DNA from: Sphingobacteriales bacterium
GTDB taxonomy: Bacteria; Bacteroidota; Bacteroidia; Chitinophagales; Chitinophagaceae
NCBI GenBank assembly: GCA_003963365.1
Contig: RXJG01000005.1
Location: 322,811 to 386,810 of the forward strand
DNA length: 64,000 bases
Direction: 5' to 3'
A program made the translations under genes and the position numbers. Under the pieces are notes generated by a model. The model did not search any database. It saw only the letters and a list, made by a program, of their open reading frames with translations, and had not been told where the DNA came from. Of the stretch, positions 7,902-17,066 are shown piece by piece; the stretch's first letter is position 1; each line of letters begins with the position of its first letter.

Positions 7902-10097
7902 ATGAACCAGCTTAATATGAATGCAATTGATAAGATTGTTTCTTTCATCCGAAACCTGTTTCGTTCCATATGGGTTTTCTTTCCCGGAATTTTATTTTTA
8001 GCCTTAGTATTTATGTGCTTTGGCTCTTTATCCCAGGGGCAGGACTTAATTGTACTTTCGTCTGAGCACCGCTGGAATTTTGGAGTATTTATTGCAGCCC
8101 TTTGTTTTTTTGCCCTGATAACATGGTTTGGGGCGAGAAAAGTATCTGAAATAAAAAAAGAAAAAAATCCCGCTTATATTCCTGAAAAATGGTTTAAACA
8201 TATACCAAGGTTTATTGGTTACAGCGCCTTCACCGTTATGATTATTGCCTATGCAAAATCTCCATTGTTTAACCACCGCTTTAAACCCACCCTGCTGCAA
8301 ACGCTTATATATATTGGTATTGCCGCATTTTCTGTCATATGGTACATTGTGTGTGTAACGTACACGCAGAAAAAATTTAAGTTTATAGAATTCAATACAA
8401 AATTTTGGGTGTATACCGCTGCTTTTGCAATTGTAACGATCATACTCTGTCTTAGTTTTACCTTTTTTCCTGCACTAATATTTTTTGAACTCGTTTTAGC
8501 CCAATTGGGTTTTCTTGTGCTGGTTATTACCCGTCGTTCGGTAATAGAAAATAAAGCAAAGCATAACACGGCAGATAAAGTATTACGTTTCATTTTCAGG
8601 TTACTCATTTTATTTGCCATTATTGTTTATGTACGTTGTTTATTTTGTATAGAAGCGGCTGTTAAGGTAACTGCGTTTCCATTTGTATTCCTTGCCTTTT
8701 GTGTATTTATAACTGCAGGGTACTGGCTTAGCTATTATTCTGTAAAAAAGGCACTCAATATTCACATCATCATTCTTGGTATTGTTTTTCTGTTTGGGCT
8801 ATGGACCGAAAGGCATAATGTGTTCCTCCCAACAAAAGAAAAAGTCAACTTTAGTCAGAGAGCGACGCTGGAAAAATATTTTACGAAATGGTTAAAAGCA
8901 AAAAGTGCTGATATCAATATGTATGATACCATAAATAAGTATCCCGTTTATTTTGTATTAAGTGATGGCGGTGCATCCCGTTCGGGCTATTGGGTGGCAT
9001 CGGTAATGAGCCGGTTACAGGATGAAAGTGAAGGAAAATTCGGTAAACACCTTTTTTGTTTGTCTGGCGCATCGGGAGGCAGTGTGGGTAATGCAGCTTT
9101 TTATATGTTACTGAGAGAAATGAATAAACAACCCGTTTTAAAAAAGGATAGTTTATATTTAAAACGGGCAAAAGGGTTTTTAAAATCTGATTTCCTTACC
9201 TATACGTTAAGCCGTATGCTTTGCCATGATTTTTTTATACAGCTTTCACCACTTTCCTCCTGCCACGACAGGGCCCGGGCCTTAACAGAATCTATTGAAG
9301 GAGCGCCGGACGACAGTGTTTTCCTGAAAAATAAATTAGCAGCTCCTTTTTCACAGCTAATGATTAATGACAATGACCCGGATGTAAATTTCCCCATTCT
9401 TTGCATTAATACCACACGCATGCAGGATGGCAAGCCGGCGGTAATCAGCAACATCAATATTTCAAAAAATAAAAAAGATTTTAATGAACGTATAGATGTA
9501 CTGGGCATTCTGCAAAAAGAAAAAGATATGAAACTGAGTACGGCAGTGGTGCTGGGTGCCAGCTTTCCTTATGTAAGTCCTGCAGGCAGAATTGACCAGG
9601 ATATACCGAATGCCCAAAAAGATTCCGTAAGAGAAAATTATTTTGTAGATGGCGGATATGTAGATAATTCCGGCGCAGGAGTGGTACATGAAATGATTCT
9701 TCAGCTCAACGATATTCTTTTAAATACTAAAGACCCGGTTCTGCAGGCGCTGAAAAACAAAATACAGTTTACAGTCATTCACATTACCAATGGCGTGGAA
9801 GGTGATATACTCGCTAAAAAAGTAAATCCATTTATAAACGATCTTGCAGCACCATTAAAAACATTAGTTGGTACGTTCAGTATTCAAACAACCGTAAACG
9901 ACAGTCGCCTGAAAAATTATTTAGATAAAAACAAAGGTGTTTATAAAAATATTAACCTGTACAGAGATGATACCCTGGAACATTTTTCCATGAACTGGGT
10001 AATTTCAGAAGCAACACTCCGTCGCATGGACAAAAGGCTTTACCAGAGCGATACATTAAATAAGCTGGCAGAAAAAGTAAATTCCTTAAAGAATTAA
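7902..10097 (+). CDS. multi-spanning membrane protein with patatin-like phospholipase domain
   Basis: The first roughly 310 residues hold about eight hydrophobic segments and should lie in the inner membrane. The rest is a patatin-like hydrolase: LSDGGASRSGYW corresponds to the glycine-rich oxyanion loop, LSGASGGSVG holds the GxSxG nucleophile, and VDGGYVDNSGAG gives the DG/A aspartate of the Ser-Asp dyad. All catalytic elements are present, so it is probably an active lipid acyl hydrolase tethered to the membrane; the lipid substrate is unknown. It is followed 28 bases later by a CPBP protease gene in the same direction. Length (731) is far above soluble patatins because of the membrane part. 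Confidence 0.82.
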   Translation: MNQLNMNAIDKIVSFIRNLFRSIWVFFPGILFLALVFMCFGSLSQGQDLIVLSSEHRWNFGVFIAALCFFALITWFGARKVSEIKKEKNPAYIPEKWFKHIPRFIGYSAFTVMIIAYAKSPLFNHRFKPTLLQTLIYIGIAAFSVIWYIVCVTYTQKKFKFIEFNTKFWVYTAAFAIVTIILCLSFTFFPALIFFELVLAQLGFLVLVITRRSVIENKAKHNTADKVLRFIFRLLILFAIIVYVRCLFCIEAAVKVTAFPFVFLAFCVFITAGYWLSYYSVKKALNIHIIILGIVFLFGLWTERHNVFLPTKEKVNFSQRATLEKYFTKWLKAKSADINMYDTINKYPVYFVLSDGGASRSGYWVASVMSRLQDESEGKFGKHLFCLSGASGGSVGNAAFYMLLREMNKQPVLKKDSLYLKRAKGFLKSDFLTYTLSRMLCHDFFIQLSPLSSCHDRARALTESIEGAPDDSVFLKNKLAAPFSQLMINDNDPDVNFPILCINTTRMQDGKPAVISNINISKNKKDFNERIDVLGILQKEKDMKLSTAVVLGASFPYVSPAGRIDQDIPNAQKDSVRENYFVDGGYVDNSGAGVVHEMILQLNDILLNTKDPVLQALKNKIQFTVIHITNGVEGDILAKKVNPFINDLAAPLKTLVGTFSIQTTVNDSRLKNYLDKNKGVYKNINLYRDDTLEHFSMNWVISEATLRRMDKRLYQSDTLNKLAEKVNSLKN

Positions 10098-10125
10098 GTA
10101 ATCTTGTTTTGGTATTTACTTACTG

Positions 10126-11058
10126 TTGAAAACGATCATTACATATTTCAAAAGCTTCTTTAAAACACTTAACCCGTTTTATTATATCACGGTATCGGCA
10201 GTGATAGCGTTGCTGATCTATTTAAATTACCGGCATGGGTTAGAGAGACAATTCATTGACTCAGGAAGCCGGGGTGAACGGTTCTTCAAATACTTTCTGC
10301 TGTTCTTTTCTGCTTATGCACTTGGTTTTTTTATTCAGTTACCTTTTAACCGCAACATAACCTGGTATAAACAAAAATGGTTTTGGGTTATTCTTTTTAC
10401 AGGACCCATATTGTTTGCGTGGAAAGTAAACTTAAACTTCTTTAATGATTGGATAAAAAGTACCTGGGTATTTCCTTATTACAACGTTTATCATTACAGC
10501 ATCAACTGGATTGTAAGAGTGCTGGCCATATTATTACCAGTTATAGGCATATGGTGGGTAAAAGATAAAAATGATCAGCCGTTTTATGGGGTGAAGAAAA
10601 CACAAAACCTTAGGCCATATTTTTTAATGATTGCTGTTTTGGTTCCATTGATCGTTGCTGCTTCCACACAGCCTGATTTTTTGCGGATGTACCCTAAAGC
10701 GAAAAATATTAGTGAAGTTCCCGTCAAAACTATAGCTGATTATGGGTACTATTTATTTTTTGAGCTGAGTTATGGTTTTGATTTTGTCAGCATTGAATTT
10801 TTCTTCCGTGGATTTTTGATTCTTTCTCTCATTAAAATTTGTGGTAAAGATGCCATTATACCGATGGCCGCTTTTTATTGCACCATACATTTTGGCAAAC
10901 CATTGGGTGAAGCCATTAGCAGTTATTTTGGTGGTATGCTGCTCGGTATTGTGGCCTACCATACCCGTTCTGTATGGGGCGGATTAATTGTGCATCTCGG
11001 CATTGCCTGGCTGATGGAACTGGGCGGCTGGCTGGGCAATCATTTATTGCATACTTAA
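10126..11058 (+). CDS. CPBP-family intramembrane metalloprotease
   Basis: This 310-residue polytopic protein ends with the ABI/CAAX-protease (CPBP) signature: the first motif at IEFFFRGF (glutamate and arginine present, although the usual second glutamate is replaced by phenylalanine), a second at TIHFGKP, and the third histidine in GGLIVHLG. It may cleave or bind membrane peptides; substrates are unknown. No ATG fits the N-terminus, so a TTG at 10126-10128 is taken as the start, giving MKTIITYFKSFF. The gene lies 28 bases after the patatin-domain gene and is probably in its operon. Confidence 0.78.
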   Translation: MKTIITYFKSFFKTLNPFYYITVSAVIALLIYLNYRHGLERQFIDSGSRGERFFKYFLLFFSAYALGFFIQLPFNRNITWYKQKWFWVILFTGPILFAWKVNLNFFNDWIKSTWVFPYYNVYHYSINWIVRVLAILLPVIGIWWVKDKNDQPFYGVKKTQNLRPYFLMIAVLVPLIVAASTQPDFLRMYPKAKNISEVPVKTIADYGYYLFFELSYGFDFVSIEFFFRGFLILSLIKICGKDAIIPMAAFYCTIHFGKPLGEAISSYFGGMLLGIVAYHTRSVWGGLIVHLGIAWLMELGGWLGNHLLHT

Positions 11059-11120
11059 ATACCCTGTACAGGGTATTGTACCTGTTTCTATTTTCCCTTT
11101 ACTTAGTTATAAAATGTATT

Positions 11121-11933
11121 ATGAAAAAAATACTCTCCCTGCTCTTTTTATTGACCAGCATACAATTGGGGGCATTAGCTCAAACAGAGAAAAAAATAAA
11201 TGAAGTATTGAAACTGCAAATTACCGAAGAAGGCGGTGCTAATGGCGCCACAGTGATGTGGCACCCGGTTTTAAAAAGATATTATTGCCCAATGGCCGGT
11301 AATGTTTCCTTTCCCTTCCAGGTTTTTGATGCCAAAGGAAAACTTATTTCTCCCAAAGAGCAAACAACTTTTTTTGATGTAAGGGGCATGTGGTATAATC
11401 CTAAAACCAAAAAAATATATTCAAATGGATATAACGATTTTGGCTGGGCCGAATATGTTTTAAACGCCAAAGGTTTTCCCACCGAAGTAAAAGTAATTCA
11501 GGAAGGTTTACATCAGCCAGATCAACATTCGGTTGCTGCATATGATGCGGTAAAAAATATCGTTTATTTCTACAACAAGGGGAAGATATATCATTACGAC
11601 CCCGCCACCGGCACAGCCACAGATGAAATAATCAAATTAACTGTGAACAGCAACACGCAAGAAAAAGACTCACTTGATTTCGAGATGGAAGAAGATTTGT
11701 ATAATTATAATACTACCACTGTAGTTTATACTGGCGTTAAGGGCCAGGAATTCGGCCTGCTTAATACTTTAAACAACAGCATTGATTTGTTTGATAAAGT
11801 TACCGGGAAAATACAAGGAAAATTGCTGCTCCCCGAAAATGCACCCCTGAATGAAAGCTTCAACTTTGCATACGCCAACGGTATGTACTGGTTGTTTAAT
11901 AAAGACACCCGTATATGGACCGCCTATAAATAA
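11121..11933 (+). CDS. secreted protein of unknown function, possible beta-propeller
   Basis: The ATG at 11121 gives a clean signal peptide (KKILSLLFLLTSIQLGALAQ) and a 270-residue product; the longer open frame from 10974 overlaps the CPBP gene and is rejected. The mature part has repeated short strands such as HPVLKRYYCPMAG, YNPKTKKIYSNGY and YDAVKNIVYFYNKGKIYHYD, a spacing reminiscent of propeller-type repeats. No catalytic motif is visible, so the role is unknown. A strong terminator follows at 11956. Confidence 0.6.
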   Translation: MKKILSLLFLLTSIQLGALAQTEKKINEVLKLQITEEGGANGATVMWHPVLKRYYCPMAGNVSFPFQVFDAKGKLISPKEQTTFFDVRGMWYNPKTKKIYSNGYNDFGWAEYVLNAKGFPTEVKVIQEGLHQPDQHSVAAYDAVKNIVYFYNKGKIYHYDPATGTATDEIIKLTVNSNTQEKDSLDFEMEEDLYNYNTTTVVYTGVKGQEFGLLNTLNNSIDLFDKVTGKIQGKLLLPENAPLNESFNFAYANGMYWLFNKDTRIWTAYK

Positions 11934-11955
11934 TTCAGCTAAACTTCTTTACACA

Positions 11956-11977
11956 CCCGGCTAAAGCCGGGTTTTTT
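11956..11977 (+). terminator. Rho-independent terminator
   Basis: CCCGGC / GCCGGG stem with a TAAA loop followed by TTTTTT, placed just after the secreted-protein gene. Confidence 0.8.
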
Positions 11978-12096
11978 ATGATTATACGGTACATACCCTG
12001 CTCAATTTTCTTATTGCGATGGCATATTTTAGCTGTTCGATAAAAGACAAGGAGCCGGAAAGAGTATAAATAAATTTTAAACCAGCATATTTTTTC

Positions 12097-12127
12097 AAAA
12101 TCCTGCCGGTACAGGATTTTTCTTTTT
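12097..12127. terminator. AAAATCCTG/CAGGATTTT hairpin with T-run
   Basis: Perfect 9-bp arms around a 6-base loop, followed by a T-rich run. It sits about 125 bases after the first terminator and 13 bases before the small zinc-ribbon gene, so it may be a second terminator or a 5' leader hairpin for that gene. Confidence 0.5.
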
Positions 12128-12139
12128 TATTTTTATACC

Positions 12140-12352
12140 ATGCAGCAATGTTTGTTTTGCGGAAACGTCGTTACATTAATTCATGTACATGGGCATTATC
12201 AATGCCCGGTTTGTAATACCAATGCTATGCCTTGTTGTGATGGTGATAATTGTGAAACCAATCAACTTATCCATACACAACTTTCATCATCATCGGCTTC
12301 ATCTAAAATAAAAGAATCAGAAAATGAAAATAGAATCAATAGAAATTTATAA
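12140..12352 (+). CDS. small cysteine-rich zinc-ribbon-like protein
   Basis: This 70-residue protein has a compact cysteine/histidine core: CLFC near the N-terminus, then HVHGHYQCPVC and PCCDGDNC. Two CxxC knuckles of this spacing normally hold one zinc ion, and the extra CC/C/HxH residues could bind a second metal. The C-terminal 25 residues are serine- and charge-rich and look disordered. The gene overlaps the start of the dipeptide epimerase by 29 bases in another frame, so the two are co-transcribed and probably translationally coupled. I recall similar small proteins in other Bacteroidota but no function. Confidence 0.65.
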   Translation: MQQCLFCGNVVTLIHVHGHYQCPVCNTNAMPCCDGDNCETNQLIHTQLSSSSASSKIKESENENRINRNL

Positions 12353-13427
12353 GCTGAGAATTCCACTGACAGAACCATTTGTAATCTCACTCGGTCCTCA
12401 ATATGATGCTGATAATATTTTAGTAGTCATCCATACCAATGAAGGTATCAGCGGTTATGGTGAATGTGCCCCGTATTCTGCTATTAATGGCGAAACGATG
12501 GATACCTGTTATATAGTCGGTCAGTATTTTGCACAGGTGCTGAAAGGTAAAGACCCTACCAATATTGACGGCTGCATAAAAGAAATGGATAAAGTGATTT
12601 ATGCCAACTACAGCATTAAGAGTGCTTTTGATATGGCCTTGTATGATATTGCTGCGCAAAAGGCAGGAGTTCCTTTATATAAATTCCTGGGTGGCAAAAA
12701 GAACAAAGTGATTTTTACAGATATGACTGTTGGTTTAGGTGAGGTGGAGGCAATGGCAGCTGCTGCGTTAAAATTTAAACAAAAAGGTTTCCCTGCTATT
12801 AAAGTAAAGCTGGGCGAAACAAAAGAAAAAGATGTTGCCCGTATAAAAGCTATCAGAAAGGCTGTTGGTAATGATGTGCCTTTAAGAATTGATGCCAACC
12901 AGGGTTGGGATGTTGCAACCGCTGCTGCCACATTAAAAGCATTGGGTGAATATGATATTGAACATTGCGAGGAGCCGATAGCCAGATGGAATTTTTTAGC
13001 CTTACCTGAGCTGCGCAAACAAAGCCCCATTAAAATAATGAGTGATGAAACATGCAGTACGCATCATGATGCTGAAATGCTGGCACACCTGAAAGCCTGT
13101 GATTATTTCAATATTAAACTTGGAAAAAGTGGTGGTATTTACGATGCAATGAAGATTGTGGAAGTAGCTGAAAAAAATAATATCAAAATGCAGGTGGGCA
13201 GTTTTATGGAATCAAGACTGGCCACTACTGCCTTTGTTCATTTTGCTTATGCCAGTGATCTGATCGTTCATTTTGATTTTGACACACCACTCATGTTATC
13301 ACAGGATCCTGTTGTTGGTGGTATGAAATATGAAGCCAATGGCGTTATTACCATTGATGAATCACCGGGCCTTGGTGCAAAAATGGACGAAACTTTCCTC
13401 GCCGGAATGGAAAAGATAGTGATATAA
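12324..13427 (+). CDS. enolase-superfamily dipeptide epimerase (L-Ala-D/L-Glu type)
   Basis: A muconate-lactonizing-enzyme-like member of the enolase superfamily. The 367 residues show the capping domain, then the barrel motifs: IKVKLGE (KxK catalytic lysine), RIDANQGW (metal aspartate), CEEPI (metal glutamate), MSDET (third metal ligand) and FNIKLGKSGG (second catalytic lysine). The IKVKLG, SDET and LGKSGG pattern is that of L-Ala-D/L-Glu and related dipeptide epimerases, which recycle murein peptides; the exact dipeptide is not certain. It overlaps the zinc-ribbon gene upstream. No murein peptide transporter is adjacent. Confidence 0.85.
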   Translation: MKIESIEIYKLRIPLTEPFVISLGPQYDADNILVVIHTNEGISGYGECAPYSAINGETMDTCYIVGQYFAQVLKGKDPTNIDGCIKEMDKVIYANYSIKSAFDMALYDIAAQKAGVPLYKFLGGKKNKVIFTDMTVGLGEVEAMAAAALKFKQKGFPAIKVKLGETKEKDVARIKAIRKAVGNDVPLRIDANQGWDVATAAATLKALGEYDIEHCEEPIARWNFLALPELRKQSPIKIMSDETCSTHHDAEMLAHLKACDYFNIKLGKSGGIYDAMKIVEVAEKNNIKMQVGSFMESRLATTAFVHFAYASDLIVHFDFDTPLMLSQDPVVGGMKYEANGVITIDESPGLGAKMDETFLAGMEKIVI

Positions 13428-13546
13428 GATTTTATGCCTGAGTATTGTTTTATTAAACCGTTTAGCTAGTTTAGCTACGGCGTTGAAAATACTTTTACCA
13501 AAGTTTCATCGTTATAATTCGAAATAATTATTTAGATCCGTATAAG

Positions 13547-14614
13547 TTGACTGCTAAAATTTCCAGATATAAAGAATTAGATGCATTACGTGGTATTGCT
13601 GCTATTGCCGTGGTGTTTTTTCATTTCACCATGGATTACCCCGCAAAGAAAACAGGTTTTGAATTAGGCGTTACCGGTGTTGATCTTTTCTTTATCATCA
13701 GCGGCTTTGTAATCTTCATGACTATCAACAAGGTTTCTTCAGCAAAAGAATTTTTTGTAAACCGCTTTACCCGTTTATTTCCTGTTTACTGGACTTGTGT
13801 AACTTTTACTTATATACTGAAAGTAGCAACACCACAATTGGTAACAGATACGTCACCGGTTTCCTTTTCAAGATATTTAGCCAACTTAACCATGTTCCAG
13901 TATTATATGCGGTTTGAAGATATTGACGGGCCTTACTGGACCATGCTGGTGGAAATGTTGTTTTATATTTCTATCGCCGTTCTTTTCTCTTTAAAGAAAA
14001 TGAAATACATCGTTGAAATTGGAGCCGTCATTCTTGGTATAGCATTGATTAATGATTTGGTGCTGCAGCAATATTTTCATTTTCTTATTGGTATTCATAA
14101 GGCATTTCCGTTATTTACACATTTCCCTTTGTTCTTTGCAGGAATTATATTTTATAAGATCATGCATATAAATAAAGGTGACAAGAAGTTGTTTTATTTA
14201 TATGGTTGTATTGCTCTTGCCTATATTACGAAGCTGGCATTGGCTGATAATGGAGGGCCCGGCGTTGGATTTCTTGGTTTTCCAAAATATGCAATGTGTC
14301 TTGCTTTCTATTTCCTCCTGTTTATTTTGTTCGTCAATGGTTTTTTAAAATTTATCGTTAACAGGGTAACACTTTTCCTTGGCAAAATATCATTTCCCCT
14401 TTACCTTATTCATCACTACCTGAGCATACGCATTATGATACCCATGCTTTTAAAACACACGCAAATAAATTACTGGATAATCTGTTTAATAACTTTGACT
14501 ACCATTATATCACTGGCAGCAATAGTAAGTTATACTATTGAAACACCCTGTGAAAGAAAATGGAATGATTGGCTGAGGGTAAAACTGGGTTTGCCGTTAC
14601 GAGGTACCAAATAA
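13547..14614 (+). CDS. acyltransferase-3 family membrane protein (OafA/YrhL type)
   Basis: The N-terminus RYKELDALRGIAAIAVVFFH is the classic start of acyltransferase-3 proteins, including the catalytic histidine, and GVDLFFIISGFVIF follows. About ten hydrophobic segments cover the 355 residues. These enzymes transfer acetyl or other acyl groups to extracytoplasmic glycans. The start is a TTG at 13547-13549, since no ATG fits the conserved beginning. It is not in an operon with a glycan cluster, so the acceptor is unknown. Confidence 0.85.
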   Translation: MTAKISRYKELDALRGIAAIAVVFFHFTMDYPAKKTGFELGVTGVDLFFIISGFVIFMTINKVSSAKEFFVNRFTRLFPVYWTCVTFTYILKVATPQLVTDTSPVSFSRYLANLTMFQYYMRFEDIDGPYWTMLVEMLFYISIAVLFSLKKMKYIVEIGAVILGIALINDLVLQQYFHFLIGIHKAFPLFTHFPLFFAGIIFYKIMHINKGDKKLFYLYGCIALAYITKLALADNGGPGVGFLGFPKYAMCLAFYFLLFILFVNGFLKFIVNRVTLFLGKISFPLYLIHHYLSIRIMIPMLLKHTQINYWIICLITLTTIISLAAIVSYTIETPCERKWNDWLRVKLGLPLRGTK

Positions 14615-14655
14615 ATATTTCATAGCATCCTAAATATGAAAGAACTAAAGAGTTT

Positions 14656-14799
14656 ATGCTGATGTATTTGGAAGAATTGCAGAAACCAGGTTATTTCTAT
14701 CCTGCCGCACCCTTGCAAAAAACTATACAAAAATTTAAAAAATTAAATCCTGATCCTCTTTATTGGTCTGCATTTTCAGTATTTGGATTTACTTTTTAA
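14656..14799 (+). pseudogene. short frame resembling the C-terminal tail of a CHAT-domain protein
   Basis: The frame encodes 47 residues ending in DPLYWSAFSVFGFTF. The DPxYWSAF-x3-G pattern resembles the end of CHAT (caspase-like) domains, where PYYWAxFxLxG is common. The catalytic His-Cys part is absent, and reading upstream in the same frame soon meets a stop before the acyltransferase end, so this would be a relic. The match is short and the call is weak. Confidence 0.3.
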
Positions 14800-15408
14800 T
14801 TAGGCTACTGGCTCATTATCCTTCCATCGCCATAAATACATACTGGCATACGTTCTAAAAGGACTCCATTGCTGAGAGATCTTCAAAATCTTGTCCCGCA
14901 TAATTTTCTTTTTGCGGTGTTTTAAATCATATAAACCGATAACCGCTTGTTGTAATCCTAAATCATCAATGGCAAATACATCCTCTCTTCCCAATGAAAA
15001 CATCAATATCATTTCCACAGTCCATTTACCTACGCCTTTTATTTGAGTGAGTAATTCTATTACTTCTTCATTACTCATAGCATAAAGTTGCTTATCAGTA
15101 ATCTTGTGTTCAATAAAGAAGCGGCAAACATTCTGTATATAAGTTGCTTTGGCATTACTTAGCCCAATGGCTCTTAATTTTTCAAAAGGAGTGTCAACTA
15201 CTTGCTGTGCAGTTGGTTCTTTCTTTCCGTATAATTCTAAAAAGCGGCGGTGAAAAACCTGTGCTACTTTGGTGGATAATTGCTGACTCATAATAGAGCT
15301 GCACAGGTGCAGGCAAATGTTTTTACGCTTATGAACTTTTACTATTCCAATTCGTTCAATAACCGGTCTCAATTTTTCATCCTGTTTTAAAAACTCAATT
15401 GGATCCAT
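14800..15408 (-). CDS. DNA-3-methyladenine glycosylase II-like (HhH-GPD) protein
   Basis: This base-excision-repair glycosylase has 202 residues. The helix-hairpin-helix is IKGVGKWTVEMILMF, and the catalytic aspartate lies in VFAIDDLGLQQAV, the arrangement of the HhH-GPD family. The short length without the N-terminal AlkA domain fits the Mag/AlkA-like group common in Bacteroidota. It probably removes alkylated purines. No [4Fe-4S] cysteine loop is present, which argues against an EndoIII/MutY enzyme. It lies 6 bases from the end of cysS on the same strand, so it is likely transcribed with it. Confidence 0.85.
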   Translation of the reverse strand: MDPIEFLKQDEKLRPVIERIGIVKVHKRKNICLHLCSSIMSQQLSTKVAQVFHRRFLELYGKKEPTAQQVVDTPFEKLRAIGLSNAKATYIQNVCRFFIEHKITDKQLYAMSNEEVIELLTQIKGVGKWTVEMILMFSLGREDVFAIDDLGLQQAVIGLYDLKHRKKKIMRDKILKISQQWSPFRTYASMYLWRWKDNEPVA

Positions 15409-15414
15409 AGTTGC

Positions 15415-16911
15415 TTAGTTGATTGTCCAGCTCATTGAACCATCTTTTTCATCTTTCAATTGAATGCCTAATGCTGTTAGTTGATTTCTTATTTTATCAG
15501 AAATAACAAAATCTTTTTTTGTCTTTGCTTCTTTACGGATTTCTATCAGCAACTGCATCACCCCTTTTAATTTTTCTCCATCAGCTTCAGTTACGTTTTT
15601 TAACCCTAAAATATCTTCAACATACAGCTTCATTTGTTTTTGCAGTAATTCAATGGTTGATCTGGATAAAGCCGTAGCAGGAATAATTTTATCTTTTATG
15701 GAATTGATCACAGGTACCAGCTCAAACATATTGGCCAGCACTTTCGCTGTATTAAAATCATCATTCATAAATTCATCGAATTCCGCTATAAGCTTTAAGC
15801 TGCGAGCCTCGAGTTCTTTATCTGTTCCTGTCAACTGCCAACTATCAACCGCCAACTTCTGCAAATTCTCATACCCTTCCCATAAACGTTTCAATCCTTT
15901 TTCTGCCGCCTGCAATGCTTCATTGCTAAAATCAAGTGTACTTCTGTACTGTGTTTGCAGGATAAAGAAACGAACTACCATTGGATGATAGGCTTTTTCC
16001 AAAATGGGATGATTACCACTAAAGAGTTCCGTTAACTTAATAACGTTATTATAACTCTTGCCCATTTTTTTACCATTGATGGTAATCATATTGTTGTGCA
16101 TCCAGTAGCGAACCGGTGCGGTATGATTGCAAATGGTACTTTGTGCTATTTCACTTTCATGATGCGGAAACTGCAAATCCATTCCGCCACCATGAATATC
16201 AAACTGTGCTCCTAAATATTTTGTAGCCATGGCTGAGCACTCAATATGCCAGCCGGGATAACCCACACCCCAGGGACTTTTCCATCGCATTATATGTTCC
16301 GGTGCGGCTGCTTTCCATAAAGCAAAATCGGCCCTGTCTCTTTTCTCTTCCTGTCCGTCTAAGTCACGGGTAGTTTCAAATAATTCTTCAATTACCCTGC
16401 CGCTGAGTTTACCATAATCGTAATTAGCGGCATATTTTTTTACATCAAAATAAACGGAACCATTTACTTCATAAGCATAGCCGGCATCAATCAGTTGTTC
16501 AATCATTCCAATTTGTTCAATAATATGACCGGTTGCTGTTGGCTCAATAGATGGCGGAATGGTGTTAAATAATTCCATGGCCCAATGAAAAAGATTAGTG
16601 TACTTCTGCACCAGTTCCATTGGTTCTAATTTTTCCAGTACCGCTTTTGATGCAATCTTATCTTCTGCCTCTCTTCCTTCTTCTTCAAAGTGACCGGCAT
16701 CGGTTATGTTACGTACATAACGAACTTTATATCTTAAATGATTGAGATATCGATACACCACATCAAATGTAATATATGGTCTTGCATGACCTAAATGACT
16801 TTCACCACTTACTGTTGGTCCGCACACATACATACCTGCATGGCCGGGAGTAATGGAATGAAATGCTTCTTTCTGACGGCTTAAACTATTATAAATTTTT
16901 AGTTGAGACAT
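15415..16911 (-). CDS. cysS: cysteine--tRNA ligase
   Basis: A class I aminoacyl-tRNA synthetase that charges tRNA-Cys. In the 498-residue protein the signature motifs are CGPTVSGESHLGHARPY (zinc cysteine and HIGH motif as HLGH), GYPGWHIECSAM (zinc cysteine), GGGMDLQFPHHESEIAQS (zinc histidines) and KMGKSYNN (KMSKS loop). The C-terminal DALR-type helical region begins after about residue 330. I took the ATG at 16911 (MSQLKIYNS): the longer in-frame ATG at 16944 lies inside a TATATTTG promoter box and so cannot be transcribed from it. Confidence 0.95.
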   Translation of the reverse strand: MSQLKIYNSLSRQKEAFHSITPGHAGMYVCGPTVSGESHLGHARPYITFDVVYRYLNHLRYKVRYVRNITDAGHFEEEGREAEDKIASKAVLEKLEPMELVQKYTNLFHWAMELFNTIPPSIEPTATGHIIEQIGMIEQLIDAGYAYEVNGSVYFDVKKYAANYDYGKLSGRVIEELFETTRDLDGQEEKRDRADFALWKAAAPEHIMRWKSPWGVGYPGWHIECSAMATKYLGAQFDIHGGGMDLQFPHHESEIAQSTICNHTAPVRYWMHNNMITINGKKMGKSYNNVIKLTELFSGNHPILEKAYHPMVVRFFILQTQYRSTLDFSNEALQAAEKGLKRLWEGYENLQKLAVDSWQLTGTDKELEARSLKLIAEFDEFMNDDFNTAKVLANMFELVPVINSIKDKIIPATALSRSTIELLQKQMKLYVEDILGLKNVTEADGEKLKGVMQLLIEIRKEAKTKKDFVISDKIRNQLTALGIQLKDEKDGSMSWTIN

Positions 16912-16941
16912 ATGTATTGATTGTAAACAGCTATTAAAATG

Positions 16942-16949
16942 CAAATATA
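16942..16949 (-). promoter_or_regulatory. TAnnTTTG -7 box of cysS
   Basis: TATATTTG on the minus strand ends 30 bases before the cysS ATG at 16911, giving a leader of about 25 bases. I could not find a convincing upstream TTG at the normal distance. Confidence 0.5.
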
Positions 16950-17066
16950 TTCAGGGAAAAACAAAGCAAGTTTTGTTCATCAGCAACAACAGCAGCAGGT
17001 AGCTATGAGAGAGTAGTTGATCATGCGGCTCAAAAATAGAAGAATTCTTCAATCTTTCTGAATAAT

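Noticed and set aside
10974-11120. Long 5' extension of the secreted-protein gene
   Set aside because: It overlaps the CPBP protease in another frame, and the true signal peptide starts at the ATG 11121.
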